A stretch of DNA of 64,000 nt from assembly GCF_000373485.1 (NCBI RefSeq), contig NZ_KB891575.1:62001-126000 (forward strand), in the 5' to 3' direction. The stretch comes from Dasania marina DSM 21967. GTDB taxonomy: Bacteria > Pseudomonadota > Gammaproteobacteria > Pseudomonadales > Dasaniaceae. The notes beneath the pieces are model-generated. The model was not told the DNA's origin and ran no database searches. It saw only the letters and a list, made by a program, of their open reading frames with translations. Each line of letters opens with the position of its first letter. Within the stretch, counting starts at the first letter, position 1. This document shows, one piece after another, positions 1 to 9,092 of the stretch. The position numbers and the translations under genes are program-made.

Positions 1-669
1 TTCGAAATAAGCCCAAACAGCGTTTAAACCTATATAAAATATAAATACACCCAGCACATAAAAAAGTGCTGTTAAGCTCCACTTCGAAGGGGTAGCTCTT
101 GTCACACTATCGGCTTGCTCTTCCCCACCAGCATAGATAGTTTTTATAAAGGCTAGAGAGGTAAGACTCAGCACTGCAAACGCAAAAAAACAATCTTGCA
201 GACTTAGTAAAGGAAGATATTTAAATCCAACAATACCGTAAACGAACTGTGCAATAAGCCAAAAACCGAACAACTGGCTGGGGTTGTCGGTTTTAGCAAT
301 TGTCGACACCACACAGGCCGACACTGTTCCCGCAGCGAAACCCGCTAACAGCCTCACCGCCAGCAATGCAGTACTACTATCCAAATACATAGACAATATA
401 TTACTTAGGATATAAAGCAGAGTCGCTATTACACTGGCAATACGCCAATTGAAGCTTGGCATCCACAAATAAGCTATCACTGAAGCCAAGGCGAAACCGG
501 CCATGTCAGCAGCGACTATATAGCCCGCCATTTGGCTGCTAAAGCCCAAATCCTTAACTATGCCACCTAATATAATGGGTAAAAAAACGACCACTGAAAA
601 AGGGATCGCCCCTATATAGCTAAAGGCAACTTTAAACCAAGCGTTACTTTTAATCGCTGCATCAGACAT
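1..669 (-). CDS. MFS transporter, N-terminal part (runs off left edge)
   Basis: An open frame of 223 codons begins at the ATG at 669 (MSDAAIKSN...) and stays open to base 1, so only the N-terminal half is present. The translation shows repeated hydrophobic segments and the signature VAADMAGFA near residues 50-60. The same position reads ASADMAGYT in the transporter at 7676-8869, so the two are paralogs of one short (about 390 residue) major facilitator subfamily. Such proteins sit in the inner membrane and move small organic solutes by ion coupling; the substrate is unknown. It lies 82 bp downstream of the deacetylase gene on the same strand and could be co-transcribed with it. The intergenic gap carries GTTATCGATATAAC (728-741), an imperfect palindrome resembling the left half of the LysR element found elsewhere here. 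Confidence 0.85.
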   Translation of the reverse strand, partial: MSDAAIKSNAWFKVAFSYIGAIPFSVVVFLPIILGGIVKDLGFSSQMAGYIVAADMAGFALASVIAYLWMPSFNWRIASVIATLLYILSNILSMYLDSSTALLAVRLLAGFAAGTVSACVVSTIAKTDNPSQLFGFWLIAQFVYGIVGFKYLPLLSLQDCFFAFAVLSLTSLAFIKTIYAGGEEQADSVTRATPSKWSLTALFYVLGVFIFYIGLNAVWAYFE

Positions 670-750
670 ATTGGCTCCAAGTGCAAAGTTATTATTGTTG
701 TAGTTATATCAGTAGCTATCGACCTAGTTATCGATATAACTTTCAATAGG

Positions 751-1854
751 CTATTTTATATTTTTTATTAACGCTTTAGCCGCTTGAATAACCACATCTT
801 CTTGCGGTTTTAAATCATGCCCTGCCATAGCCATTACGTCTTTACAAAAAGGGTCTACCACATCGGTACGATAGCCTGATAATTGTTCAATAACCGCCAA
901 ACCATAAAACGGTACTGTCACCGCGTTATAGCCGCCTTCATGGCACATCACTAATCGGCCATTACAGAGCTCATCAGCCAAGGCCATAGTCTTTTGGGTA
1001 AGCGTGCGATAGGCCTCGCTGTGTAATAACATTCTGCCTAAGGGGTCGTGGGCACCGGCATCGTAGCCACAGGCAACAAAAATTATATCGGGTTTAAACT
1101 TTTGCAGTGCAGGAGTAACGACTTCATCAAAGGCTTGGTAATACGCACCTGAACCTGAGCCTGGGGGTAAAGGAATATTAATATTATAACCCTCACCTTC
1201 GCCCTCACCGACTTCACTGATATGACCAGAATCTATAGGAAAACAATTATCTTGATGTAGAGAGATGGTTAAGGCATCGCAACGATGCCAAAAAGCTGAC
1301 TGGGTACCATTACCATGATGTACATCCCAATCAATGTAAGCAACACGTTCTAGTCCATGTTTTTCCATAGCATGTAGGCCCGCTAATACGGCATTGGCAA
1401 AAAAACAAAAGCCCATGCCCTTGTCTGCTAAGGCATGATGGCCAGGTGGGCGTACTAAGGCATAAGCATTATCGACACGCCCTTCCATCACCGCATCAAC
1501 TGCTTCTAATACGCCGCCGGTAGATAATTTTGCAATATCATAGCTGCCATTGCCGAAGGGCGCGCCACCATAATCGCCACCACCCGTTTTGCTCTGCTCT
1601 TTGAAGCTATCTAAGTACTCTTGAGTATGCAGCCTTAGTAACTCTTCGTCCTGCGCCTCTCTAGCTTTAATATCCACCAACTTATCAACTAAACCGCTGG
1701 CAACAATTAAATTATGCATACGCCGCTTGGTTTCTGGATTTTCAGCATGCATATAGGGCTGCACTGGGTAGCCATAGGGCAGGTAAAGGCCGTGATTACC
1801 GGTATCGTGCCACATGCATAATTCGTGAAAAACATATCCTGTGCGCTTACTCAT
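751..1854 (-). CDS. Class II histone-deacetylase-like amidohydrolase
   Basis: Zinc-dependent deacetylase of the arginase/deacetylase fold, 367 residues. Length and sequence resemble the bacterial HDAH enzyme type as I remember it. Visible motifs are RPPGHH (tandem catalytic His139-His140), DWDVHHGNGT (zinc ligands Asp177 and His179), GYDAG (third ligand, Asp265) and the C-terminal GGY with the transition-state Tyr309. All catalytic residues are present, so it should be active. Bacterial members act on acetylated small amines such as acetylpolyamines, or on other acylamides, rather than histones. It is the first gene of a minus-strand pair with the MFS transporter at 1-669. The aminotransferase at 19669-21081 would be a plausible next step for a deacetylated amine, but that link is inference. 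The start at 1854 is the only good ATG at the domain edge. Confidence 0.9.
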   Translation of the reverse strand: MSKRTGYVFHELCMWHDTGNHGLYLPYGYPVQPYMHAENPETKRRMHNLIVASGLVDKLVDIKAREAQDEELLRLHTQEYLDSFKEQSKTGGGDYGGAPFGNGSYDIAKLSTGGVLEAVDAVMEGRVDNAYALVRPPGHHALADKGMGFCFFANAVLAGLHAMEKHGLERVAYIDWDVHHGNGTQSAFWHRCDALTISLHQDNCFPIDSGHISEVGEGEGEGYNINIPLPPGSGSGAYYQAFDEVVTPALQKFKPDIIFVACGYDAGAHDPLGRMLLHSEAYRTLTQKTMALADELCNGRLVMCHEGGYNAVTVPFYGLAVIEQLSGYRTDVVDPFCKDVMAMAGHDLKPQEDVVIQAAKALIKNIK

Positions 1855-1945
1855 AACTTTACTCCACTACTTAGACACCACTAGCTGGACACTAGGCACA
1901 GTGCCATTTATTTTATAATTAATATCTCAGCTAAACTAAGATTGC

Positions 1946-1976
1946 GCTAGGCCTTGCGCTGTAACGCAGGCCTAGC
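1946..1976 (-). terminator. Hairpin after TonB receptor stop
   Basis: GCTAGGCCTTGCG (1946-1958) and CGCAGGCCTAGC (1965-1976) are complementary with one bulge, just past the stop of the receptor gene at 1987. There is no strong T-tract on the minus strand, so termination is likely but not certain. Confidence 0.4.
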
Positions 1977-1986
1977 TAGACAAACA

Positions 1987-4221
1987 TTAAAAGTTGTAAT
2001 CGAAACTTACACCGTAAGTACGCTGCATACCGGCATTAAGAAAGCTGTTGCCTGGAAAACCACGAAAGTGAAAGCCCATACCTGTATATTCTTCGTCAGT
2101 TATATTTTTACCCCACAAACCAACAGTATAATTATGCTCGCTAGAGCTATAGGCAATACGCGCGTTGTAAAGGGTGTAACTATCTTCGGAAAGCAACTCG
2201 TCGTTAAACACATCGAAGTAAACTTTATCTTGATAGTTGGCACTCACATTTGCCGCTATTTTTCCGCTATCGAGATGCCAAGTCCTTTTTATCGTAGCAT
2301 TTAAGGTTAGCTCGGGCGCATTGGCCAGATTGTTGCCGCTAGCGTCTGTACCACCAAAACCTTGATAGTCTTGCAGCTCGGTGGAAAGTACACCTATGCC
2401 ACCAATAATCTCCCAACCATCGCTGACCAACCAATTAACATCAGCTTCAAAGCCTTTAATTTTGGCATTACCTGAATTAGTTAACGTCTGTACTGGAGGC
2501 AAACCTGCCACTTCAACCACACCGAACACCTGTAGGTCGTCATAGTCGTAGTAAAAAGCTGCCGCATTTAAACGCAGCGTTTGTTCCAACAATGTCGACT
2601 TAACACCCACTTCATAGGCAAGTATTTGCTCATCATCAAAAGGCTCTAGCTGCTGCGGACCTGAAAATGCCCAACCACCAGGGAAACCGCCACTTTTAAA
2701 ACCAGTACTGACACTGGCATAGGCCAAAGTATCTTCATTAACATTCCAATCTAGGCCTAGCCTCCATGAAACATTGCTAAAAGTTACATTATCATCTGTA
2801 TTTTCATATGCGGGAATAAATAAGTTTCCAGCATAAAAGTCTGCCTCCGTTAACGAAAATGCCGTACTTGAATGGAAATCTTTTTTCTCCTCATAGGAGT
2901 AACGCGTACCTGCAGTTAATTTCAGATTATCTTTAAATTGCCATTCAGTATGGAGAAAGGCCGCCATAACCTCGCTGGTTTGCTCTAAGTCCAAGCGGTA
3001 GTAAGCAAAAGCACAAGGCGGGCCAAACTCTGTGGTACAGTTATCATCTTGCACCGTATTAACTTCGTCTTTACCGTAGTACAAACCGGTAATCCAAGTA
3101 AAATCCTCTTCTGAATTTGAGGTTAGTCTTAGCTCCTGAGAAAACTGGGTGATTTCATCGTCGAACTGGTCATGTACTAACGCATTAGGTGAGGCATCAG
3201 CATCCTCGGACATAAAACGGTCATAATTCTCATATGCGGTAATAGAATCTACCGTGGCCCAACCCAAGTCCCAGTTGACCGATAACGCCATACCATAAAA
3301 ATCATCTTTTTGTTTAGGCTCGTGGTCTATATCCACCTTGTGTAAGTCACCATCAGTATCCGAGTAACCATACACATCAACACATTGGCTAGGATCGTAT
3401 TTGCCCGCCTGCACAGGGGCACACTCTTGCGAGACATCGTTGGGGTCTTGTAAGCCCCTATGGTAGTAAACTGGCCCACCTGAACGATCTTTACCCGCAT
3501 GTAGGTTTAATAGCACATCGACATCCTGGCTAGGTTGCCAATTTATCAAGAAACGCCCCGCTAGCTTATCTACATCGTGTAAATCGTTGCCTGTAACACG
3601 ATTTTTAACATTACCGTCACTAAAGTCGTGAGAAATAGCAGCCCTCACAGCAACGGTCTCAGTGATACCGCCACCTACCGCAGCTTCTATACGACCGGCA
3701 TTGAAACGGCCATAGGTAACACTGACATTACCCTCGGTTTCTTGACTGGGGCGCTTGGCGATAAAATTTATGGCCCCTGCCGTCGTGTTTTTACCATATA
3801 AAGTGCCCTGCGGGCCTTTCAGCACCTCCACCCGCTCGGTATCAAATAACTGAAAGCCCAACATGGCGGGTGAGGTTTGATAGACGCCGTCTACATACAC
3901 ACCCACAGCACTATTATTGTTCGAGTTAAAGTCATTAAGCCCTACACCGCGGATGGTAAAGGTAGGTACACTAGTAGGAAATTGATTAATAATCCTTACA
4001 TTGGGTGTGTAAGCGGCTATATCTTGGCTGCTTTGCACACCTAGCTCTTTCAGGGTATCACCATTAAATGCACTCATGGTGATACCAATATCTTGAACAC
4101 TCTGGCTTCGTTTTTGGGCAGTAACAACCACCTCCTCCAACGTCGAAGCCCATAGGTTATGGGCTGCACTACTAATAACTATGGCGGTAGCAATCTGCTT
4201 AGGGAGCGTTTTCATTCTCAT
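1987..4221 (-). CDS. TonB-dependent outer-membrane receptor
   Basis: Outer-membrane receptor for energised uptake of a scarce ligand, about 744 residues. After a signal peptide it has the plug-domain opening EEVVVTAQKR. The plug core motifs RVEVLKGPQGTLYGKNTTAGAINF follow at about residues 130-155, and the protein ends in a beta-barrel with a terminal aromatic residue (SFDYNF). I prefer the ATG at 4221 over the frame's first ATG at 4245. AAGGA stands 8 nt upstream of 4221, and the earlier codons form an MIMIRIIS stretch unlike a signal peptide. The gene is divergent from the LuxR-type regulator at 4581, which probably controls it. The ligand cannot be read from sequence. This receptor is not a close copy of the tandem pair at 12496-17592. 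Confidence 0.92.
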   Translation of the reverse strand: MRMKTLPKQIATAIVISSAAHNLWASTLEEVVVTAQKRSQSVQDIGITMSAFNGDTLKELGVQSSQDIAAYTPNVRIINQFPTSVPTFTIRGVGLNDFNSNNNSAVGVYVDGVYQTSPAMLGFQLFDTERVEVLKGPQGTLYGKNTTAGAINFIAKRPSQETEGNVSVTYGRFNAGRIEAAVGGGITETVAVRAAISHDFSDGNVKNRVTGNDLHDVDKLAGRFLINWQPSQDVDVLLNLHAGKDRSGGPVYYHRGLQDPNDVSQECAPVQAGKYDPSQCVDVYGYSDTDGDLHKVDIDHEPKQKDDFYGMALSVNWDLGWATVDSITAYENYDRFMSEDADASPNALVHDQFDDEITQFSQELRLTSNSEEDFTWITGLYYGKDEVNTVQDDNCTTEFGPPCAFAYYRLDLEQTSEVMAAFLHTEWQFKDNLKLTAGTRYSYEEKKDFHSSTAFSLTEADFYAGNLFIPAYENTDDNVTFSNVSWRLGLDWNVNEDTLAYASVSTGFKSGGFPGGWAFSGPQQLEPFDDEQILAYEVGVKSTLLEQTLRLNAAAFYYDYDDLQVFGVVEVAGLPPVQTLTNSGNAKIKGFEADVNWLVSDGWEIIGGIGVLSTELQDYQGFGGTDASGNNLANAPELTLNATIKRTWHLDSGKIAANVSANYQDKVYFDVFNDELLSEDSYTLYNARIAYSSSEHNYTVGLWGKNITDEEYTGMGFHFRGFPGNSFLNAGMQRTYGVSFDYNF

Positions 4222-4580
4222 GGATATTATCCTTATCATTATCATTATATTAATTAATAATTATTCTTACTTATTAATGACTTAGCTTTAAATACGCCTT
4301 AAAAACTTCTTAACTATTGTTCTTGCGCATAGTTACTAATTTACCCCCCTTCACAGACAAGATGTATTACCAAAAACTGTGTATTGTTTATTTAGCCTGA
4401 AATCTAAACATGAATAAACTAACAGAAGAAAAGAGCTTAAGAACTTTGTTAATTGAGGCCAAGGACTAACTTTTTTTCAGCTAGCTGATAAGATAGCTAT
4501 GCTATAAAGAAAGTATTTATCTAATAAATGAATAAGCATAAAAAATTGACGCAATATCACATAGAATCAATAGGGTAAGC
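4222..4580. promoter_or_regulatory. Divergent intergenic region, TonB receptor / LuxR regulator
   Basis: About 360 AT-rich bases between divergent genes. It must hold the promoters of both. I see an alternating AGCTAGCTGATAAGATAGCT stretch around 4480-4500 but no clean operator, and none of the three copies of the 43-bp LysR element. No small coding region is supported. Confidence 0.5.
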
Positions 4581-5351
4581 ATGAGCTGGTATCTTAATTT
4601 GTCAGAAACTATCACAGAGCTTGGCAACGATAATTTTTTTCGACTATTAGTTAAATCTATAGAACAAAAAATCACTAACTTAAGTGCAGTCATGTATATC
4701 ATGCCCAGACAACATGCTCCTGCGCTACTCTATGAAAATTACCCGTCAGAACTACGTATCGCCACTAAACAATGGTTATCCGGCCCTTATCTACTGGATC
4801 CTTTCTATATAAAAAGCTTTGATGGCTCACCCGAAGGCCTATACCACTTAACGGACGCAGCACCTGATGGCTTTGCCGAATCCCAATATTATAAATCTTA
4901 CTATCGTGACACTGGCTGTATTGATGAAGTTTGCTATCTAGCCCACATCAATACCGACCTTGTGGTTAGCTTAGCCTTAGCTAGAGTCGGTGAGTTGCCC
5001 TTATTTACAGCGCTAGAGCTATCGATATTTGAGACTATAAAGCCCTTAGTTATATCGTTGATAAAACAACAAAGTGAAAGAATGGAGAGCCAAATAGATG
5101 ATAGCCAACGCCTGATTCACCAACACCTAAAAGAGAAGCTTGATAGTTTTGGTGAGAAATTATTAACAAAGCGTGAACAAGAAATTGTGCAGCTAGTATT
5201 TAAAGGTAATTCTTCTAAATCTATGGCATCGCACCTTAGTCTATCGCTAGATACCGTTAACATGCATAAAAAAAATGCCTATAAAAAATTAAATATTTCC
5301 AGCCAATCTGAGTTATTTTCTCTATTAATTGATAGATTATCAAAAATATAA
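4581..5351 (+). CDS. LuxR-family transcriptional regulator
   Basis: 256 residues. The C-terminal ~65 residues form a LuxR/NarL-type helix-turn-helix: LTKREQEIVQLVFKG, then SKSMASHLSLSLDTVNMHKK, then YKKLNISSQSELFSLL. The N-terminal ~180 residues form a sensor-like region that I cannot assign to a named domain. It is shared with the regulator at 26732-27568, including YLLDPFY and a YYKSYY/YYFNYY pattern at matching spacing. There is no receiver aspartate pattern, so it is not a standard two-component response regulator. It more likely senses a small molecule directly (LuxR-solo type). It is divergent from the TonB receptor at 1987-4221, its probable target, and converges on the LysR gene at 5401. 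Confidence 0.88.
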   Translation: MSWYLNLSETITELGNDNFFRLLVKSIEQKITNLSAVMYIMPRQHAPALLYENYPSELRIATKQWLSGPYLLDPFYIKSFDGSPEGLYHLTDAAPDGFAESQYYKSYYRDTGCIDEVCYLAHINTDLVVSLALARVGELPLFTALELSIFETIKPLVISLIKQQSERMESQIDDSQRLIHQHLKEKLDSFGEKLLTKREQEIVQLVFKGNSSKSMASHLSLSLDTVNMHKKNAYKKLNISSQSELFSLLIDRLSKI

Positions 5352-5400
5352 TAACGCCTAGTTCTTTCAATAACTGAGCTTAATTAATAGAAGTAGATAA

Positions 5401-6300
5401 TTAAGATGTTAGAAAACTAATGCAGACATCCTTAAATCCTTCAGCCTTGCGAGATAAGCGCAAGCCATCTACCCCCACTAACACTATAGATATGTTAGGA
5501 CAGGCATCTTGCAGCTCTATACACGCCACCTGCCCTTCGCCATAGTAAGTCGTTGCATGCTTAGGCCTCATAGCCAAAATAGAATAACCTTGCTCAGCAG
5601 CTACCATAGAGCGCACCAACTCATAACTACCTGTGCGCATAATAATGTTGGGGGTAATACCAGCATCACTAAAAATGGATAAAAAATAATCTCGGCTCAA
5701 GGGTAAATCTAATAAGATATACGGCATATCCTTGAGCTCATCTAAAGACACTACCTGATTATTGGCTAAGCGGTGGTTTTGAGGCAGCAGCACATAGGGC
5801 GGTATGCTTTTTTTGACTTTGACATCCAGCCTGGAGTTTAGGGCTAGGTCATACATTATCGCTAGCTCTATATCACCATTCATCAATGCAGCTTGTAACT
5901 GTTCGGCATTGCCCTCAACAACTTTCAGACTAACCCCAGGATGGAGCTCTTTTAAACGCTTCATTAAAATAGGTAATACAAAGGGCGCCAAGGTAACAAA
6001 ACAGCCTATAGATAGCTCCCCGGCCAGCGATTGACCTAAGTCACGCACCTGATTTTCAATATCTTCTGCATAACTGAGTAAAGCTTTTGCTTTTACAGCA
6101 AGATCTTTACCTGCTTCGGTTAAAGACACACCTTTCGCATGGGATCGAATCAGCAACTGTACGGCCAAATACTCCTCTAACTGCTTGATTGCATTGGATA
6201 TAGCAGGCTGGGAGATATAAAGCTTTTGGCTCGCCTTAGTAACATTTTCCGCTTCAACTACCGCCAAAAAATACCGTAACTGCTTTAAATTTATAGTCAT
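5401..6300 (-). CDS. LysR-family transcriptional regulator (paralog 1)
   Basis: 299 residues with the usual LysR plan. The N-terminal winged helix (LKQLRYFLAVVEAENVTKAS, then ISQPAISNAIKQLEE) is followed by a linker helix and a two-lobed effector-binding domain from about residue 90 (LSIGCFVTLAPF...). It is closely similar throughout to the LysR at 21285-22181; both share QLLIR, HAKGVSLT and GCFVTLAP. It is divergent from the Rieske oxygenase at 6438. The 43-bp element at 6299-6341 starts on this gene's own start codon, so binding should also affect its own expression. The probable role is effector-dependent control of the Rieske/MFS operon. The two LysR genes being so alike suggests they read the same operator. 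Confidence 0.93.
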   Translation of the reverse strand: MTINLKQLRYFLAVVEAENVTKASQKLYISQPAISNAIKQLEEYLAVQLLIRSHAKGVSLTEAGKDLAVKAKALLSYAEDIENQVRDLGQSLAGELSIGCFVTLAPFVLPILMKRLKELHPGVSLKVVEGNAEQLQAALMNGDIELAIMYDLALNSRLDVKVKKSIPPYVLLPQNHRLANNQVVSLDELKDMPYILLDLPLSRDYFLSIFSDAGITPNIIMRTGSYELVRSMVAAEQGYSILAMRPKHATTYYGEGQVACIELQDACPNISIVLVGVDGLRLSRKAEGFKDVCISFLTS

Positions 6301-6341
6301 AATTAAAAGTTATCGATGAGGTGAGTATTTAATATTATACA
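6299..6341 (+). promoter_or_regulatory. LysR-type element, copy A
   Basis: Left arm ATAATTAAAAGTTATC, 13 variable bases, right arm TTTAATATTATACA. It lies in the divergent LysR/Rieske promoter and points toward the Rieske gene, whose ATG is 97 nt past the right arm. The arms and the 13-nt spacing recur at 10950-10992 and, on the other strand, at 21169-21211. Confidence 0.75.
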
Positions 6342-6437
6342 AATGACTAGGCAATCAGCAAACTAAGTTTTTACTGGCCCCAAGCTAAAAACATACATCA
6401 CGGCTTTTATGTTAACGAAGATGAAGGTACTGCCACA

Positions 6438-7601
6438 ATGAAAACCACCAATGAAGCTAACAACGCACTACAGAAGCTACTTGATGAAATTAGTAAAAAC
6501 GCCAGTAAAAGCATACAAGAAGCGCACTCTTTAAGCCCACAGGCTTATACCTCGCAGGCATTGAACAAGCTAGAGGTAAAAAACATATTTCAACAAGACT
6601 GGGTCTGCGTAGGCCGCAGTTGCGAGCTACCCGAAGCCGGCGATTACCTAACCTCTGAAATTGCAGAGCAGCCTATTTACACCATGCGAAATGCTGACAA
6701 CGAAATACGCAGCTATTCGAATGTATGCTTACATAGACTGATGGTTTTGTTAGAAGGAAAAGGCAAGCAAACTCGCCCTATTATTTGCCCTTATCATGCT
6801 TGGACCTATCAAACTGATGGCCAATTAGTTCGAGGCCCCGAGATGCACTGTCGTGAGGGATTTGACCCCAGTGAGCATCGTCTACCCGAAATAAAAACTG
6901 AATTATGGGAAGGCTGGATTTATGTCACTTTGAATGCCAATGCCCCGTCTATTAGCGAACAGCTAAAGCCTTTACGCGAAATATTAGCCCCCTACCATAT
7001 GGAAGATTATATACAAATAACCCAATCCGACAGCGTTTGGTCTACCAATTGGAAATGCTTAGCTGAGAACTTTATGGAAAGTTATCACTTGCCTAAAGCT
7101 CACAGGGGCACCATAGGCCCCATATCACCCTTAGCAGATATGGAAATGACACCAGGCACGGAACACTTTAACTATCACCTAATCAGAAAAAAAGAAGGGA
7201 TTGCTGGCATTGCCCATCCCGACAACACCTCCCTATTAGACCCTTGGCGTAACACCACCGTATTGGCCAGTATTTACCCTTCTCACTTAATTGCCGTTGC
7301 ACCCGATTATTTTTGGTACTTATCTTTGCAGCCCAAAGGGATAAGTGAAGTACAAGTACGTTATGGCGTGAGCATTGCGCCTGAAGTATTGGCCACAAAG
7401 AATGTACAAGAACAAAAAGAGTTTATAGCAAAAACAATAGCTTTTTTCGAATCCGTTAATGAAGAAGATCGAGTTGTGGTAGAAGGTATTTTTAGAGGAG
7501 CCAAAGGCATAATGGCTAGCGGCGGACCGCTATGCCGACTAGAGGAATCCAACCTAGAATTTTACCAATACTTGGCAAGAAAATTGAAGCTCGCTAGATA
7601 A
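6438..7601 (+). CDS. Rieske non-heme iron oxygenase, alpha subunit (CntA/GbcA-like group)
   Basis: 387 residues. The Rieske [2Fe-2S] cluster ligands are Cys97 and His99 (CLHR) and Cys117 and His120 (CPYHAW). The catalytic mononuclear iron site is in NFMESYHLPKAH (His217, His222), with a later acidic ligand in NEEDRVVVEG. The residue that bridges the two metal centres is Glu210 (AENFMES), where most ring-hydroxylating enzymes have Asp. A bridging Glu is known from carnitine oxygenase CntA. This points to N-methyl or quaternary-amine type substrates, but the substrate is inference. The enzyme needs an electron-transfer partner, and the ferredoxin (10422) and FAD reductase (11084) are nearby. 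It is followed by an MFS transporter 74 bp downstream, probably one operon. Its promoter carries copy A of the shared LysR element. Confidence 0.92.
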   Translation: MKTTNEANNALQKLLDEISKNASKSIQEAHSLSPQAYTSQALNKLEVKNIFQQDWVCVGRSCELPEAGDYLTSEIAEQPIYTMRNADNEIRSYSNVCLHRLMVLLEGKGKQTRPIICPYHAWTYQTDGQLVRGPEMHCREGFDPSEHRLPEIKTELWEGWIYVTLNANAPSISEQLKPLREILAPYHMEDYIQITQSDSVWSTNWKCLAENFMESYHLPKAHRGTIGPISPLADMEMTPGTEHFNYHLIRKKEGIAGIAHPDNTSLLDPWRNTTVLASIYPSHLIAVAPDYFWYLSLQPKGISEVQVRYGVSIAPEVLATKNVQEQKEFIAKTIAFFESVNEEDRVVVEGIFRGAKGIMASGGPLCRLEESNLEFYQYLARKLKLAR

Positions 7602-7675
7602 CAACTAAGGTATATCGGCTATCGCCAGAAAAAACATGACGATAACTATTATAATAAATCACAAGGTTTAAGCGA

Positions 7676-8869
7676 ATGAATAACATTAACAACCACGACC
7701 TTAACAGCAAGACGGCAATATTAATCATTACCACGCTATGCTCTATACCCTTCGTCATTATTATTATGGTGCCGGTGCTGGTTTCTGGCATTGTTGAATC
7801 ATACAACGTGAGCCCACAAAAAGCAGGCTTTGTAGCCAGTGCAGATATGGCCGGCTATACCTTAGGTACATTTTTATCTTTCTTTTTAATGCCTAAGATT
7901 ACCTGGCGATCCATGTGTACCGCAGCCCTAACATTAATGGTCGTAGCCAATGCCTTGTCGGTGATTTGTAATGATTATTATCCCTTAATGGCTACTAGGC
8001 TACTCTCTGGCTTAGGCGCAGGTACTACAACTGCTATTTTGCTAGCCACTATCGGGCGCATGCGCGATGCCGATTCGGCATATGGCTGGTGGCTAGTGGC
8101 CCAGAGTGTAATTTCTGGCATTTGTTTTTATTTATTCCCTAGCATTAGCCAGCATTTCGGCATCGCAGGTGTTTTTTTCTTATTTAGTTTTTTATGCATA
8201 GTCGGACTATTTTTTATGAATTATGTGCCTAGCGATAAGCCTCAACCAATAACAGAAAAGCCTCTATCAACAATGACTGTCAGTTTCAAAATGACAGTTT
8301 GCGGCGTGCTAGCGCTATTCTTATTTGAGTGTGGCTTAATGGCACCATATACCTATGCAGAGCTGTTAGGTAGAGCAAGCGGGCTAAGCCTAGAGGAAAC
8401 AAGCTTTAGCCTATCATTATCTATGATAGGCGGCATATTAGGTGGCCTAGTTACGGCCAAGCTAAGCACTAAATACGGCCGCATAATTCCTATTTTAATA
8501 GGTAATGCAGTATTAATAATTTCACTATTCATGCTTAAAGTAGAACAGCAAAATTTTTATAATTATGCTGTCGCTATTTTCTTATTATTTGGCGTATGGA
8601 ACTGTGTATTGCCTTATCTTTTAGGCGTACTTTCAGAGTTAGACGCCAGCGGCAGAGCACTAGCTTTAGGCAATTGTGCCATAGGTATAGCCCTAGTATC
8701 AGGGCCTTTTATAGCTGCACTTATTATCGGCGACAATAACGGACAACAACTCATCAGCCAATCCTATTACCCCGTACTAATTTTTGGTATGTTGCTACTG
8801 ACCGCCTCTACCCTGAGCATTGCACCCGTGTTGAACCGGTTAAAGAACACCTCAGCCTCGAAGCTTTAA
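7676..8869 (+). CDS. MFS transporter
   Basis: 397 residues with about 12 hydrophobic segments, the full length for this short MFS group. It has the ASADMAGYTLG signature at about residues 58-68, shared in form with the transporters at 1-669, 25344-26540 and 34868-36030. It lies 74 bp after the Rieske oxygenase in the same direction with a short AAGG before the start. It is therefore probably translated from the same LysR-controlled message and imports the oxygenase substrate, or exports a product. The substrate is unknown. Confidence 0.9.
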   Translation: MNNINNHDLNSKTAILIITTLCSIPFVIIIMVPVLVSGIVESYNVSPQKAGFVASADMAGYTLGTFLSFFLMPKITWRSMCTAALTLMVVANALSVICNDYYPLMATRLLSGLGAGTTTAILLATIGRMRDADSAYGWWLVAQSVISGICFYLFPSISQHFGIAGVFFLFSFLCIVGLFFMNYVPSDKPQPITEKPLSTMTVSFKMTVCGVLALFLFECGLMAPYTYAELLGRASGLSLEETSFSLSLSMIGGILGGLVTAKLSTKYGRIIPILIGNAVLIISLFMLKVEQQNFYNYAVAIFLLFGVWNCVLPYLLGVLSELDASGRALALGNCAIGIALVSGPFIAALIIGDNNGQQLISQSYYPVLIFGMLLLTASTLSIAPVLNRLKNTSASKL

Positions 8870-9092
8870 TCATGCCTATTTCAAAATGAATATAGTCAAT
8901 AGCAATAGTAAACATTACTTGTAGTATAAAAAATAATATTCAATTTTTATATTTATAAAATTGTTGAAAACATCAACACATTAACATAAGGAGGTGGACT
9001 CTAAAAATTCACTTTTTATACATTATTTTTAAAACCATTAAAATATACAAAACAAAATCGCTTTACTTATCACATTAGCAATAGGATTAATT
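8870..9092 (+). promoter_or_regulatory. AT-rich leader of the second Rieske gene with an orphan Shine-Dalgarno
   Basis: 223 very AT-rich bases. AAGGAGGTG at 8988-8996 is an almost perfect anti-16S match, yet no ATG, GTG or TTG follows at a usable distance and the Rieske start is 96 nt away. No copy of the 43-bp element is present. It must contain the promoter of the gene at 9093. Confidence 0.5.

Noticed and set aside
728-741. GTTATCGATATAAC upstream of the left-edge MFS gene as a fourth LysR element
   Set aside because: It matches the GTTATC part only; no TTTAATATT arm is found at the 13-base spacing on either strand.
1954-2304. Plus-strand open frame of 116 codons within the TonB receptor
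   Set aside because: It lies antisense inside a clear receptor gene, with no domain pattern or ribosome site.
9018-9050. AT-rich TTAAAATATACA before the second Rieske gene as a copy of the element
   Set aside because: There is no GTTATC arm and the distance to the start is about half that of the true copies, so it is probably chance in AT-rich DNA.
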